Assembly: GCA_028023455.1 (NCBI GenBank)
Contig: JAQFVV010000185.1
Location: forward strand, 620,001 to 684,000
Origin: Epiperipatus broadwayi
Taxonomy: Eukaryota; Onychophora; Udeonychophora; Euonychophora; Peripatidae
Direction: 5' to 3'
Length of the DNA stretch: 64,000 nucleotides
Part shown: positions 45,139 through 57,649 of the stretch, one piece after another
Position numbering within the stretch: the first letter of the stretch is position 1
Layout of the letters: each line of letters begins with the position of its first letter
The notes under the pieces: generated by a model
Told to the model about the DNA's origin: nothing
The model's input: only the letters and a program-made list of their open reading frames with translations
Database searches by the model: none
Made by a program: the position numbers and the translations under genes

Positions 45139-45636
45139 TAATCTGTATTCTACCATTTACAAGCATTTTGATCTTTTTCTTTTATTATTTTATCAGATTT
45201 GCCAGTTTTATAATGAACTCCCTTTTTAAACAATAATACTCATTCAATGTTGCAGAGATTTTCCTGCCTTTACATGCCTACTATAAACTAATGTTTATTT
45301 CTTAATCATCCAGAATTAGGTTGTTATTATGCATTTTGTTTAGACATTCAATTAATTAGCTAACTGCCAGCTATTTTATTATTATTTTTAGTTCCTCATT
45401 TACCTGATTTCTATATGCCACATATTAAGTTAATTTATCTACCATATTATTGTAACATTTTAATTTCTTTGAATTTGTTATTCATGAAATATTTTTAATT
45501 CTAATTTTTTCAAGTCATAGCATAATATGTAAAAATGTTACTCCTAGATTCAACTTAACATGAAGTAATCCTCAGCATTGAAAGTTATTACATAGTGATG
45601 TCATTTGAAGTGGCATGATATCTTTGGTTTTGAAAA

Positions 45637-48090
45637 TGCAACTGATCATTATATTGATTTTGCAATGTAACAATATGATAATCATGAGAGTTCATGAACA
45701 AAACTTTGGGCATAATTTGCAATGGATTGGATATGACAACCATCTGAGGTCATACTCAATACATTGGTTGCTATTTGTAATGAAACAGAAGAAAATGGAA
45801 TCTAAATATATGTGATTCATGTCCAACAATTGGCTGCACCATTTATAATGGAATGATATATTATGTATGAGACCAGATTTCGAATGACACAATTGAACAG
45901 TGTCTAGCACCAATAATTGGTTAAGAGGAATGAAACACAACAAAATGGGTATTTGCATCATTCATTTTATTTGTATATTGGGGCAATGGGACAAATTTTG
46001 AGTCCCTAAAGTTTTCCAGGTATAAATGTATAACATTTGATAGTATTCTGAGTTCAACTGTAATACATCTCATTACCACATGGTTGCTCTTTGGGTCTTT
46101 GACATCATGGGTTCTTTCCATATTCCTGTTACTCCTCAGTATTTAAACTCCTCAGTTATATGCATGATTTTAATAAGCTAGGGTGATGATTATCATAAGT
46201 TTAATATAAACTAAAAATATTTGCATCTGAGTTATATGTGTAGTATGGCATGAATAATGGCAAAGTTAGATAAATGATATGGCATGTGCAATGGAAAGTT
46301 GGATAAATGATATGGCATTGTCTTGTAGAAAAAATCCATTTAATGTTTGAATGGGTCAAATCATTCTTTATTTGATTTATAAAATATTATGATTATTCCC
46401 TAACCTTTGACCCATGTAGGATTATTATTTACTACTCACTCTAAACATTTACTTAGTTTAGCAACATAATTCATGATTAATTTGTTATAATCATCTTGTT
46501 GAACAATCCTTATCTTTCCTGGCTTTAATTTGACTACCATAATCTATGACAATGAGTCATGATTTGCTGAATGTTGCATTTGGGTTGAAGTCCTGCCTTG
46601 ACCTTAACAGTGTTTATGATAGCAATAGCCATTCATACAAGAGGTTTTGGCAGTCATAAAGAATAACAAATGATAATAATCAAGTTAATTTAACAATAAC
46701 AATAAACATATAAAATTATCCTGTACTAATGTGAGCATTTAATATTTTATAGATAAAATCTCACATCAACACCAGTCAGTCATCCAGTTCTTTAGTTGAT
46801 AGATCTAGGGATCAGCATCTAGATTTTATTATAATCAAAAATTATAGAGATTGACCTATAAACCTCCTTACACAATTATGACTGGTGATTATAGGGCTGG
46901 GTTATTAATTATTTCAATAAAAAATAACAACAAAGAGTTATACAACATAGAAAAATAAAATTCTGCATGATACATATATAATTTGAATATGTGAAATTGT
47001 TAGTTCATGTAGTTAGCTATTCTTCAGCATGTTGGTATACAGATGATAAGATCTCTGGTTCCTTCTAAATTAAGAAAATTTCTGAATTTTGGGAGTTGGT
47101 AATCCATTTGACATTGTATTGTCATCTTCTAGGTAATCGGTTGATGACTTGCCAATGGACAGAATAATGAATCTCTGTTTCCTGCTGCTTTCTCCTTGAT
47201 CCTTGTGAATACTGTCTCCTTCTGGAGATGGTAAAGATATTATTGATGTTATTAGCTTATGAAGTTGAATTATTAATAGTCTATGATGACAGTCTACCAT
47301 CTGCAATGTTTAATGAGTTATCTATTTCCACATCATTCTGTATTGCTTAATATTCATTAGAATTAATATGATCAGCTATAGATTAGAAGAAGGTGGATGG
47401 CCTGTTTTGGTTTTTTAGCCATCTAATAATTGTTCTCATGAGCTTTGCATTGATAAGTAATACAATTTTACATGAATTAATTTTCTTGGAATTATTCATG
47501 TAAGTTCTTTCTATAGAAATATATTACTTCTTTGACCTTTTTAAACTTTTCCCTTTATAATCATTTTCAATAGCTTTTGGAGATAACAATCAATTTATAA
47601 ATCGAACATTAATTAATTTTAAGCACTGAAATGTAAGTTGATAGTTTAAAAAATTATTATCGCCTTTTTGTCTTGATTAAACTATTCAGTTTTTTCTTGG
47701 TATAAGTCTGTATAGCAAGCACGTTATATATCATGCATGTATTCCCATTGTTTGAGAGTTTTAATTTCTAATCTCTTTAATAATTTTTTTAAAAAAAATA
47801 TTAATGAAAAAATTAATTTTAGATCTCATCTTTCTTTGTTATTCTTTATACCAAGATCGGGAATTTGGTCAATTGAGTATCAATTACTTTAATTTTGTAA
47901 TTAGTAGATTTAACTTAACAACAAAAAAAATAAAAACAAAAGGCGATGTCACAATCTACTTATAATGTAATTAATGATATAATTTGTTTTTACATAACAA
48001 AGAGTGTTTAGAGATTAGTTATACTTTTAATTAAGTATGTTTTGTTTCAATCTCTCTTTGTTTTTAATAAGTTGGGACCATACACTTACA
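45637..48090 (-). repeat. ME4 5' LTR
   Basis: Collinear partner of the 3' LTR; strong matches run from GACCAGATTT (45861) to TACACTTACA (48090). The minus-strand start is TGTAAGTGTATGG. The inner end is placed at 45637 (TGCAAC) by weak alignment and could be as high as 45849. It carries only two units of the 40-bp minisatellite. Confidence 0.75.
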
Positions 48091-49919
48091 ATATATATAT
48101 ATATTATAAATAAAAAATAAAATCTGTAATGATAAAAATGAACAATAAAACCTATAAACAATGCTAATATAATCTATGAACAATGCTAATGCAACAATAC
48201 GTGAAGAAATATAATAATCCCTTATTGGATAAGCCAAAGATAAAGTAACCAATTTTAATAATGAATAAAATTTATTATGATAATATATTGATAATTAGCT
48301 AGACAACTAATATCATGATTGGAACTGACTATGTAAAAACTTCATATTAAGTAATTCTAAATATACTGCAAATATACTGAGCAGTGCTAGTTGTCCTTCA
48401 AAGTAAATGGCTTACATATTTGGGCAACTACATATAATAAATATAATTATCAATCAAGTGGTTTTCTTTACTTATGTATTATATATATGGACAATCTAGA
48501 TATATTAAGTAAATGTTACACTCGGACAATTTGAAATATAATGAGTAAATAAATGAATTGATTAGAAATTGTTTTTTAGTAGTTCATATCTACATGTAAA
48601 ATGGTCTCATAAATGTATAAAGAGTTCCAATGAAGCTATTTGTATACTCTTGATTGGAAAGTAATATAAAATTTATTAGCTGCTTTGCTAGATAATAAAA
48701 TATTACCTGGAATATACTATAGAGTAAGATAAAATATTTATATAATGGTTCATACAGTGGTAAATCATAACACCTATTGTTAATAGCAACAACATACATT
48801 TACTAAAATAAACATCCAGATATATGTGATTATTAGAACAAATAATAATTTATAACAGCAATTAATATCCTATAATGTGTATTTATAATTCACTTATAGT
48901 TCACCCTTGCTATAATATAATTAAATGTGACATATGTTTCATAATTAAAATTATCAATACATATAGTCAGAAAAGAGTTAACTATAAATTTCTTTCATAG
49001 AATGAATTTTAATATTATAATAAAAAATATAGTAACCAAGTAATATTTTTTTAAAGTTATTTATAATTTTAAATTAATTCATGCCAATAATATGATATTC
49101 TCATTGTTCTTTTACTTTACTTGATTATTATCCATTAAGTTATCAAATGACATCTAAATTGCACAGTAATTAATATTATTAGTTTAAGGAAAAAGATTTT
49201 TATAAACATTTAAAAATATTACTTTTGATATTGCTTTGAGTATTTGTTAATATTAGTGTGTATAAAAATTCAATTGTGATTTCTTATTTTGTAATATTTC
49301 CTTTGGTATATTCATGCTAGCACACACACATATAATGATTCCATAGACTTTCTAATCTTTAAATGTTACTGATTATTTTTCTTTATCAATATTATGATAT
49401 AAGATAATTTTTCAGTCTTAAATTCATTAGAAGTCAGCATAGCATTTCGTTGTTAATCATTCCATTTTTTAAATCATAGACATTAAATGAAGAGGGCCCA
49501 TGCCCTTTTTCTTTCTAATGGTGTTTTACTCATGATATATTTTGTTTAATGCTAATCCAAAACTTATTTATAAGTTAAAGTAATATTAAAATTACAAAAC
49601 TTTTAAGAAAAAGAAAAAATATTTTTCTTCCTTATGAAAATTAGTTTTGTCTTTGTAGTAACATAAACAATGTGGTCTAGATTTTTAAACACTCTTTTGT
49701 TTGAACATGTGATTTGTTTCTTCTAATTTTCATAAAGCATTGTTATCAATTGACAATTATTTAAACAAAAAATATCTTTAATTTTAGTAACTAAAGCATT
49801 CATTTAACCTACATTTATTTAAAACAAACACATTTTTATTAAACATATGATCTTGAATTGTTTCTTTATTTAAAACTTACAAAATATAGATAATAAAATG
49901 AAAATGTGTGTATACAACA
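48091..49919 (-). repeat. ME3 3' LTR
   Basis: Collinear with the right repeat from AAAATCT(C/G)TAATGATAAA (~48108) to the TGTGTGTAT block (~49911). The AAGAAGGAA purine stretch at 49926-49934 (minus strand), close to its start, may be the purine tract. No gene is inside. Confidence 0.65.
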
Positions 49920-50299
49920 TATATTCCTTCTTAATAGAAAATAAAGAAAACAATTCTAAATTATTAACATATCACTACAAAATAAACATTCCATCAATAA
50001 ATCATGGTTAATCAAAATTATATTACAACAATAATGAAATTAGTGTTTATGTACAAGTATGGGTTTTACATAATTCAAAAAACTAAACATCTTCAAATTA
50101 ATAAGACAAATCTCCTAGTACCATTATATTTCATTCTAACTAGATACTTGTAAAACAAATATGACATTTGATTGACAAGAGTGACCCCTTAATGAATATG
50201 GAAACCTTGTACTAAATAAAATCATTAATATTATAATTATTATAAATTAATTAATTATCATTATATCCATAATGACTCATGTACTTGATTGCAACCTTG

Positions 50300-51240
50300 C
50301 CATAAACTATATTTTCTAAATCACTAATCTTATAAACAAAAAAATACCTCCTTGAACTTACTTTGGGATACAGAAAATTTATCATACTCACAGTCAAGGT
50401 ATCTATATTCATGTCTATGTACCTCATGATGATAAAAACATTTAGACTTTAAAAGTTTTATTTCTGAAGACAAAATTCTATATATATCTTCACTATTATG
50501 CTTGTGATGAAATTCTTTTTCAAAAAATCTCATCACTTATTTTAGGCTCTTCTACATCTAAATTAATTTGAAAAAGTAAAAAATCATGTTTACTCTGACT
50601 TTCTAAACTTTGGACCTCTTGTTTATGTCTTTTCTGTATCCTCTCTAATTTTTTATCATTAATTTGTTGATACTTATTTAATACAGTTTCTAAAATTTTA
50701 CTTTTATTTTGTGATTCTAACTTTTTTTTCTAATTCATATTGACCCTATTCTATCTTATTGACTCTTACTTGTGTTTGACTTCAAATTTCTTCAATTTTA
50801 ATCTCTGATTCATTACACCTAACTTTAAAATCATTTATTTGTTTGTGTCCTATTCTTATTTTATGCACTAATTCTATATGCATATGCCTGATTTTTAGTT
50901 TAAGCTCTTCTAAACTTTGCTTCATTTCTTGTTTAAATAATTCTAGATTTTTATTACATTTTTTTTGGTTTTGTTTTATTTCTTGTTTCAATTCTTGTCT
51001 AAGTATTTCTCGATACTTGCTTTTCATCAAACTTAATCATAAAATCTCTTGACAAATTTTCTTGGTTCTGTTTATTCATTTCTTGATATTCATCAGTTTT
51101 ATTCATTAAACCACTTGTTAACTTTTCCTCACTTTGTTTTATTCATGTTTAAATTCTTATTTCAATATATCCTGATTGTTGTCACTTATTTCTTAATTTT
51201 GTTTCATTTCTCTCATTAAATATTTTAACATTGTCATTAT
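50300..51240 (-). pseudogene. ME3 decayed coiled-coil (Gag-position) gene
   Basis: From ATG 51238 the minus strand reads MTMLKYLMREMKQN, then an open 82-codon stretch (51030-50782): MMKSKYREILRQELKQEIKQ, LFKQEMKQSLEELKLKIRHM and IGHKQINDFKVRCNESEIKI. This is strongly heptad-like and Lys/Glu/Gln-rich. A third piece (50536-50330) contains EDIYRILSSEIKLLKSK. Stops and frameshifts break it. It is the third instance of a coiled-coil-only coding region inside large LTRs in this window; the function is unknown. Confidence 0.5.
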
Positions 51241-51249
51241 AGGTCCATC

Positions 51250-52140
51250 TTGATTATTTTTGAATATAACAGATACTTCACAAACTTTTCCTGTTCTAAT
51301 TTATCAAACTATTTTTCATTTTCTATAATTTATTTTTATTATGATTATTATTTTAGAAAAGAACACAACTTTACTCTTCAATTCAATATCTCAGATCAAA
51401 TGAAATAAATAACTTGTTTTCTCCACTATCCTTTATATGCTAAACCCTACAAAATAATTAATCTTCTACTAATGTGCATTTTGACTCAATACATATTTTA
51501 AATCGTTTAAGGGAACTCTTTATTATAAATACCATATAGCACCATTTTCAATACTAAGTGATTTACCTATCACACCATTATTATATTAAAACTGACACAT
51601 TAATATTATTATTAGTTTTAAAATTTTAACTGATATTGTGTACAACATAGCATGTATTTTATAAACATGCTCAGAAGACTTTACATTGTGCTATTATAAA
51701 CAGATTCAAACAGTTAGCACTAATATTTTCTATCTACTTTTCAAAATAATTAAGATAAAATACCTTTGATAAATAAGATATCTTCAAATACTATTCATTA
51801 TTTATCTTACAGTTATTTCATGAATAGTAAAGTAACTTAATAATATTTTTTAGTAATGAACCCTTATTTCTTTGGCATCTTACTAACAACTTCTTATTTT
51901 TATTACTATATGGAAACTCCAGGCATTATCATCTTGTACTTTGTCTTCACATGTCCTCTTCTGACATATTTATAGAACATTTTATTTATAAACCACTTTA
52001 TACCTTCATCCTTTCTCAACTCAAATACTGTTATACCCAATTTTCAGAAAACACTTTGATACTAAGTGTGAATTTAAATCCAAATAAAGCAAAACTACAA
52101 ATTTAAATTAATATCTATGGAGTCATTAATTATTTTAAAC
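51250..52140. other. ME3 5' interior, unassigned
   Basis: AT-rich sequence between the coiled-coil remnant and the hAT insertion. No motif or primer site is recognised. Confidence 0.3.
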
Positions 52141-54690
52141 CAGGTGTGTCAACTCATTCAAACAATGGGCCATTTACTGCAATTGGTAAGATTCTTGCGG
52201 GCCACATCACAATTACAAATTTTTTAAAAATTTTATTTTGAAATGAAAATGCAAGAACATAGGTGGGATGCAGTTTAGTGAATTTAATTCAATAATATAC
52301 AATTGATATAGTATTGCTTTTATTTAAATATTTATTTTATTTGATTAGACATTTATAACATTACAATTTATTGTTTTACAGAAACTTGTCAGCACTTTCC
52401 TCATACTAGTTTTTCCATATCTGGATTCAAATACTGAGAACAAACAATTTTCTTTGTGGCAGATAAATGTTTATCATTTAATCTTGATCTGTAATCTGTT
52501 TCATTTAATTTCATGCATAAAAATAATTGCTCACATAAGTATGTACTTCCAAAAAAGCATAAAATTTGTGCAGCAAATTTTTTAATTTCCTGGTATCTTT
52601 CGCCTAAATAGGAATATATTTTGCGAGTTTTTACTTTTCTCAATATTTGTTTTTTAAAATTAAATCATTCTGGAAAACAATTAATTCCAGTTGTATCAAA
52701 GTCGGAGCTTTATTCTTCAAAGGCAAAAGGTTTGCTGAAAAAAAAAAATTCTTCTAACTTCTTGAAATTATCAAAACGTTTATCGAATTTATTTTTTATT
52801 TTTTCAATTTTTTCAGAGTATTGTGAAAATTGGGTAACTTTGGCTTTGTGCTTTTAACTGCTCACATGTAGGAAAATATGTCAAAACTTTTTTTTGCAAA
52901 TTTTTAAACAAATTCAGTTTTTGTACAATGCTTGCTACTGAATCATACATGTTCATTATCAATTGATCTTTGCCTTGCGATGTAATATTAAAATTATTTA
53001 GATGGTTTAGATCTTTTATAACTGATATATTTTCACTATTTTTATCTTTCATTTCAAAAAATATTATTTCCTCCAAAAGCAGAAGACAATCAACAAACTT
53101 CTGTGTAACAAGGAAGATCTCCAAATTCGGATTCTAAATCTTTAAGAAATGAAGTAAATTGGCAATGATTAAGTGTTCTTGATTAAATAAAGTTAACTAT
53201 CTGTGTAACTGTTTTAAATACTTGGTCCATTTTTAATAATTTTAAACAGAGAACTTGTTGGAGAATGACACAATGACAAGCTTTAATTTTTGGTTTATCT
53301 GGATACTCGTCTTGTAATTTCTTTGTCAGTCATGACACAAAACTTTTAGTTTCACTCATTATCAATTTAGCACCATCAGTTGACACAGAAACAAAGCTTG
53401 TCAAGAGGCAAGTTAATTTTTTTAAAATGCTCCATATGGCATCAAGAATATATTCACCAGTTGTTGTTCTGTGAAGAGGGATTAATTCCAACAATTCTTC
53501 AGTGATAATCATGCTATTATTACAGCCATAAAAAACCATCTTGTGCCTCATTTCTTATATCCATGCTTTCATCAATCACAATTGAAAAGAACTGGATTTT
53601 GGTAGATATTTCCTGTAGTTTTGAAGTGATGTCATCGGCCATTTCAGTAATTCTATCTGCTACCATATTTCTTGATAGTGAGATGTCTCAAAATGCCTGT
53701 ATCTTTTCTGTACAGACAAATTTGGCCACTTTTATCATACATTTTTTGATTAGAGAACAATCAGTGAATGATTTTGAATGTTTTGCTAATAAATAGCTTA
53801 TTTAATAACTAGCTGTTGTTAATGATTCATTACTTTTTATAAATTTTGTAAGCAATCCTTGCTGGATACTTAATGAATTCTTTATTGTTTTTAATTTTTC
53901 TTCTCTTATTGTTGCTTCAAAGCATGAAATTTTTTTGTGTGATTAGTGCTACAATGTCACTTAATGTTGTATTCTTTAGTGAAACTAAATATTTCTTTGC
54001 AAATTAGGCACATAATCATATTGTTCACTTTCACACAAAAATAGTTCACTTCGCAGCTTTCTTGAAATTTTCTACCCCCCGTCATCAATCTTTTATTTTT
54101 TATTTAGCATTGGAAAAAGCACTTTCTGTAATAAAATAAGGGTTTTAGATTTAAATCTTAAAAATTAAAAAAATTATAACTACATTTATTTACATTTTTT
54201 GAATGAGTTATAAAAGAAAAAAGCCCACAAATTTTTAACACACTGATCAGGACAAAAAACTAGCACAACTGCATATTGTTACAATTCTAAAAAAAATCCA
54301 ACACCTGCTGATAGGATTGCTTTGTTGCTGGTGAGAGTAGCTGACTAAAGTTTTGCTGGAATATATTTATGTTCTCAGAAGCACAGCAGTACATTGTTAA
54401 TGATACCAATTTTGGTGTTTATTATATCTCAAATGCTTCATCATCATAAAAGCATTTCATTAAAAATGTTTAGCTATGTTTGTAACCGGAATTATAAATT
54501 AGCTATATATGTAGCCAACAATTATTGTAGACATTTTAGTTCATGTAATTAAATATAAAAGTTTGTTTTTTAAAAAGTTTTTTAAAATTAATTTATCGCC
54601 TGCAACATATTCTATTTTTATTTTATTGCATAGCTTCGTAGCTGCAAGCCTTAAAAAATCACATCGAAGGCCACCAGTTTGACATGTCAG
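52141..54690 (-). mobile_element. 2.55-kb hAT transposon (decayed autonomous copy)
   Basis: The ends are CAGGTGTGTCAA (52141) and TTGACATGTCAG (54690), imperfect inverted repeats. They are flanked by ttttaaac (52133-52140) and ttttatac (54691-54698), an 8-bp duplication with one mismatch. The subterminal GGGCCA and GCGGGCCACATCA motifs are typical of GTF2IRD2/ZBED-type hATs. A broken transposase gene fills the minus strand. It inserted into ME3, so it is younger than ME3. Confidence 0.85.
52385..54075 (-). pseudogene. hAT transposase, GTF2IRD2/ZBED-like, multiply broken
   Basis: In minus-strand order: a BED-like finger CEVNYFCVKVNNMIMCLICK with KEYNIKRH (~54055-53970). Then a catalytic-core stretch across 53800-53330, including FFSIVIDESMDI, then LLELIPLHRTTTGEYILDAI and FVSVSTDGAKLIM, where TDGA follows the DDE-type strand. 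Then 53124-52813 (LNNFNITSQGKDQLIMNMYD, TYFPTCEQLKAQ), and the C-terminal hAT dimerisation block 52643-52401 (FAAQILCFFGSTYLCEQLFL, LNDKHLSATKKI). All blocks occur in the order of GTF2IRD2-type transposases. At least three frameshifts or stops make it inactive. Confidence 0.8.
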
Positions 54691-55519
54691 TTTTATACCA
54701 ATACCAGTATATACAAAAAATAGCTAATATCAATTGTAATTATTTAACAAGTATTTTGATTTAATCTATTATTTTATGACTTTAAATCTCTCATAGGGGT
54801 CATGAATAAATGCTCAGGCCCTTGTAAAGAAATCAATTGTAAATGAAAATTAAAATCTCTAATGATAAATAAGAACAAGAAAACTATAAACAATGCTAAT
54901 AAAATCTAAGAACAATTCTAAGGCAGCATTATGTAAAGTAATAGTAATATTTCATTGTTGGATGAGTCAAATGAAAAAGAAACTATTCTAATAATGAATA
55001 AAATTTATTATGATACTATATAATATATTGCTCATCGTGCTAGACAACTAATATTATGAAAACTGACTATCAGACAACACCCTCAAATTAAGTAAAAAAA
55101 CTTTGAATAAATTTTGCATAAATTATCACTAAATTTCACTTAAAACTCAATGTAAGTTGGCACTACAAAAATAGACTATAAATATGGAGACTTAAGTTCT
55201 CTGAAAGCGCTCAGCCATATAATTCTTTTCTAATAATACTAGGCTTCACTTTTTTGTGTAAAGCACAATTTAAAACCCCAGTTATACTGAAAATATTATA
55301 CTGAGCAATGCTAGTTGGCCTGCAAAGATAAATTGATCACAAATGGTTTTTCAGTAGTTCATATCTACACATACAATGGACTTATATATTTATAAAGAGT
55401 GCCAATGAATTCATATGCATGCTCTTGGCTGACAAAAAAAATAAAATTTATTAATTGTTTTATTGGATAGTGAAATATTACCTGGAATATACTATAGAGT
55501 AAGATAAAATATTTATATA

Positions 55520-55803
55520 TATATGAAGTTTAAATGTGTGTTAGATACTATATGTAAAACTTCAATATGTGTTGATATTAAACATGCACACACTATATAA
55601 TTCAAAAGCAAAATACGAAGAGAGAGTTTGTACTTCTTGATAATGAAGATTATGCCTTCAAAAACGTTTGAAGATTCAACAAAATTTATTATTATTTATA
55701 TAATTGTTCAATATATTATATTATTTTAAAGTTTTGATATATATTTTGCTTTTGAATTATATAGTGTGTGCATGTTTAATATCAACACATATTAAAGTTT
55801 TAC
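55520..55803. mobile_element. PLE-related foldback insertion (16-bp target duplication)
   Basis: This 284-bp insert is flanked by ataaaatatttatata (55504-55519 and 55804-55819); the other LTR has the site uninterrupted near 48730. A ~62-bp arm (GTTGATATTAAACATGCACA...) at 55555-55617 returns inverted at 55743-55803. The centre, TTGATAATGAAG...CTTCAAAAACGTTTGAAG, has the layout of a PLE hammerhead with core changes. No protein is encoded. Confidence 0.6.
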
Positions 55804-56650
55804 ATAAAATATTTATATAATGGTTTATGAAGTGGTAAATCATATCATCTATTGTTAATAACAACATACATTTATTTAAATAAACATCCATTAAATAATA
55901 ATTTATAACAGTAATTAACATCCTATAAAGTTCATTTATAATTCATTTATAGTTCACCCTTGCTATAATATAAATAATATGGTATATGTTTTATAATTAA
56001 AATTATCAATACATATAGTTGAAAAAGGGTGAACTGTAAATTCCTTTCATATAAAAAAATTAAATATATGGATGAATTTTAATATTATTATAACAAATAT
56101 AATAACCAAATAATATTTTTTTAAAGTTATTTATAATTTTAAATTAAATTATGCAAGTAATATTATATTCTAATTGTTCTTTTACTTTTCTTGATCATTA
56201 TTAGTTAAAACATCAAATGATAGAAGTAAATTAGAAGAAATATTTTTATATAAATTTATAAATATTACTTTAGACTGTTGTTGATAAATGATTTTTGTCT
56301 CTGAGCTTCTGTTAATGTTAGCATGTATAACACTTTAATTGTGCTTTCTCATCTTGCAATATTTCCTTTGGTATCTTTATGCTAGCACACATAAATAATA
56401 ATTCCATAGGCTATTTAATTTTTAAATGTTACCAATTAGTTTTCTTTGTTACTATGGCAGCATAAGTAGATTTTGCAGTCTTAAATTCAATATCAGTCAG
56501 CATAGCATTTTGCTGTTAATCATTCCATTTTTTAAATCATAGACATTAAATGAAGAGGACCCAATGCCCTTTTCCATTATAAGAGTTTTTCTACTCATGA
56601 TACATTTTGATATACTGCTAGTCTAAAACTGATTTATAAAATGAGGTAAT

Positions 56651-57299
56651 TAAAACAGGCAAGACTCTCCATACAGTAGTGCCACTCAGTACCAACCAGA
56701 GTAATCACTGGATGCCAAAAGGCTTGTGCATAAAATCCCCATCTAATGCCTACTCATCCAATATCCCCAGACTAGTTTCTGGCTTGTGGCCTTCGTCAGT
56801 GAAGAGCCTTGAATATGAGAGCACTGTACCTAGATCTTAGGATCTAATGCAACCTTCAGAAGCCACCTTTTATCTCAACTTAACTACTAAACTATTTGGG
56901 TATTAAAAAATCAAAGACACCAAAATATATGGGTACTGAACTGAGTTCAGACCCTTATGACTATATGAGCTATTGAGATTAGATTGAAAATATTGTGTTT
57001 TCAATTTTATTTTTGCAGTTTTGTATTTAAGTAAAGATAAAAGGTGGCTACTGGAGAGTTGCATTAGAACCTAAGATCTAGGTGCAGTGCTCTCAGATCC
57101 AAGGCTCTTCATTAATGAAGGTCACAAACCAAAAACTAGTCTGGGAATATTGTATGAATAGGCACTAGAGATTTTATGCACAAGCCTTCTGGCATCCATT
57201 GATTACTGTGGCTGGACCTGAGTGGCACTATTGCATGGAGAGTTTGGCCTGTTTTAATAACAGTTATGTGCAAGCCTAAGAAATGGTGATCATGTGAAG
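56651..57299. mobile_element. foldback element, family F3 copy 2, with hammerhead-like cores
   Basis: This 649-bp insert is flanked by atgaggtaat (56641-56650 and 57300-57309). The two long arms (~56656-56890 and ~57035-57260) are inverted copies; the ends read AGACTCTCCATACAGTAGTG and CACTATTGCATGGAGAGT. A tail at 57260-57299 resembles the second inverted segment of copy 1 (14777-15321). Each arm contains a ribozyme-like core, good in the left arm (minus strand) and decayed in the right arm. Confidence 0.7.
56765..56804 (-). ncRNA. hammerhead ribozyme-like core
   Basis: On the minus strand: CTTCA (56804-56800), CTGACGA (56799-56793, fits CTGANGA), AGGCCACAAGCCA stem II, GAAAC (56779-56775), TA, GTC (56772-56770) and TGGGG (56769-56765). 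Stem I pairs with two G-U. All core bases fit. The stem II foot is the same A-A mismatch as at 14889-14928. The right-arm partner on the plus strand (57107-57146) has TTAATGA and AAAAC and is dead. Confidence 0.58.
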
Positions 57300-57649
57300 A
57301 TGAGGTAATGTTAAAATCACAAAACTTTTAAAGAAATGAAAGTATGTTTTTCTTCTTTATGAAAATCATTTTTGTCTCTAAGTAACATAAACAATGCAGT
57401 CTAAATTTTTAAAGATTGGCTTTTGTAAACATGTGATTTCTTTCTTCCAATTTTTATAAAGCATTGTTATCATTCAGCAAGAATTTAAATGAAAAATATC
57501 ATTAATTTAACAAATAAATGAATCATCTATGTTACATTTATTACAAATATAGTTTTAATAAACATTTGACCTTGAATTGTTCTCTTTATTTAATGGCTTA
57601 TAAACTATAGGCAATGAGCAAATAAAAATGTGTGTATTTCACAATATAT

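Larger units (their letters stand above)
35556..48090 (-). mobile_element. ME4: decayed Ty3/gypsy-like LTR retrotransposon
   Basis: On the minus strand, 5' LTR 45637-48090, interior 40903-45636 and 3' LTR 35556-40902. The 3' LTR is enlarged by a Penelope-like insertion and a minisatellite expansion. A purine tract directly precedes the 3' LTR. The interior reads gag, retropepsin, RT, RNase H and integrase in the Ty3/gypsy order, all with stops. The flanks are ATAT on both sides (35552-35555 and 48091-48094) in (TA)n. A primer binding site was not recognised. The LTRs have diverged visibly, so the insertion is older than ME1. Confidence 0.8.
48091..57643 (-). mobile_element. ME3: decayed non-autonomous LTR element with nested insertions
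   Basis: Direct repeats 48091-49919 and ~54838-57643 are collinear over ~1.83 kb once two insertions in the right copy are removed. The minus-strand LTR starts are TGTTGTATACACACATTTTC and TGTGAAATACACACATTTTT. The interior, without the hAT element at 52141-54690, is ~2.36 kb and holds a decayed coiled-coil gene but no pol, as in ME1 and ME2. The left end is cut by, or shares (TA)n with, the end of ME4. Confidence 0.7.
54838..57643 (-). repeat. ME3 5' LTR with two foldback insertions
   Basis: Collinear with 48091-49919, interrupted at 55520-55803 and 56651-57299. Removing both inserts with their duplications leaves ~1.85 kb. The minus-strand start is TGTGAAATACAC at 57643, followed on the plus strand by atatat and then the next LTR copy at 57650. 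Confidence 0.7.

Noticed and set aside
45823-45841. ME4 primer site TGGTGCAGCC on the minus strand
   Set aside because: It lies ~200 bases from the preferred LTR end and the tRNA match is uncertain; it would only fit if the LTR ended at 45849.
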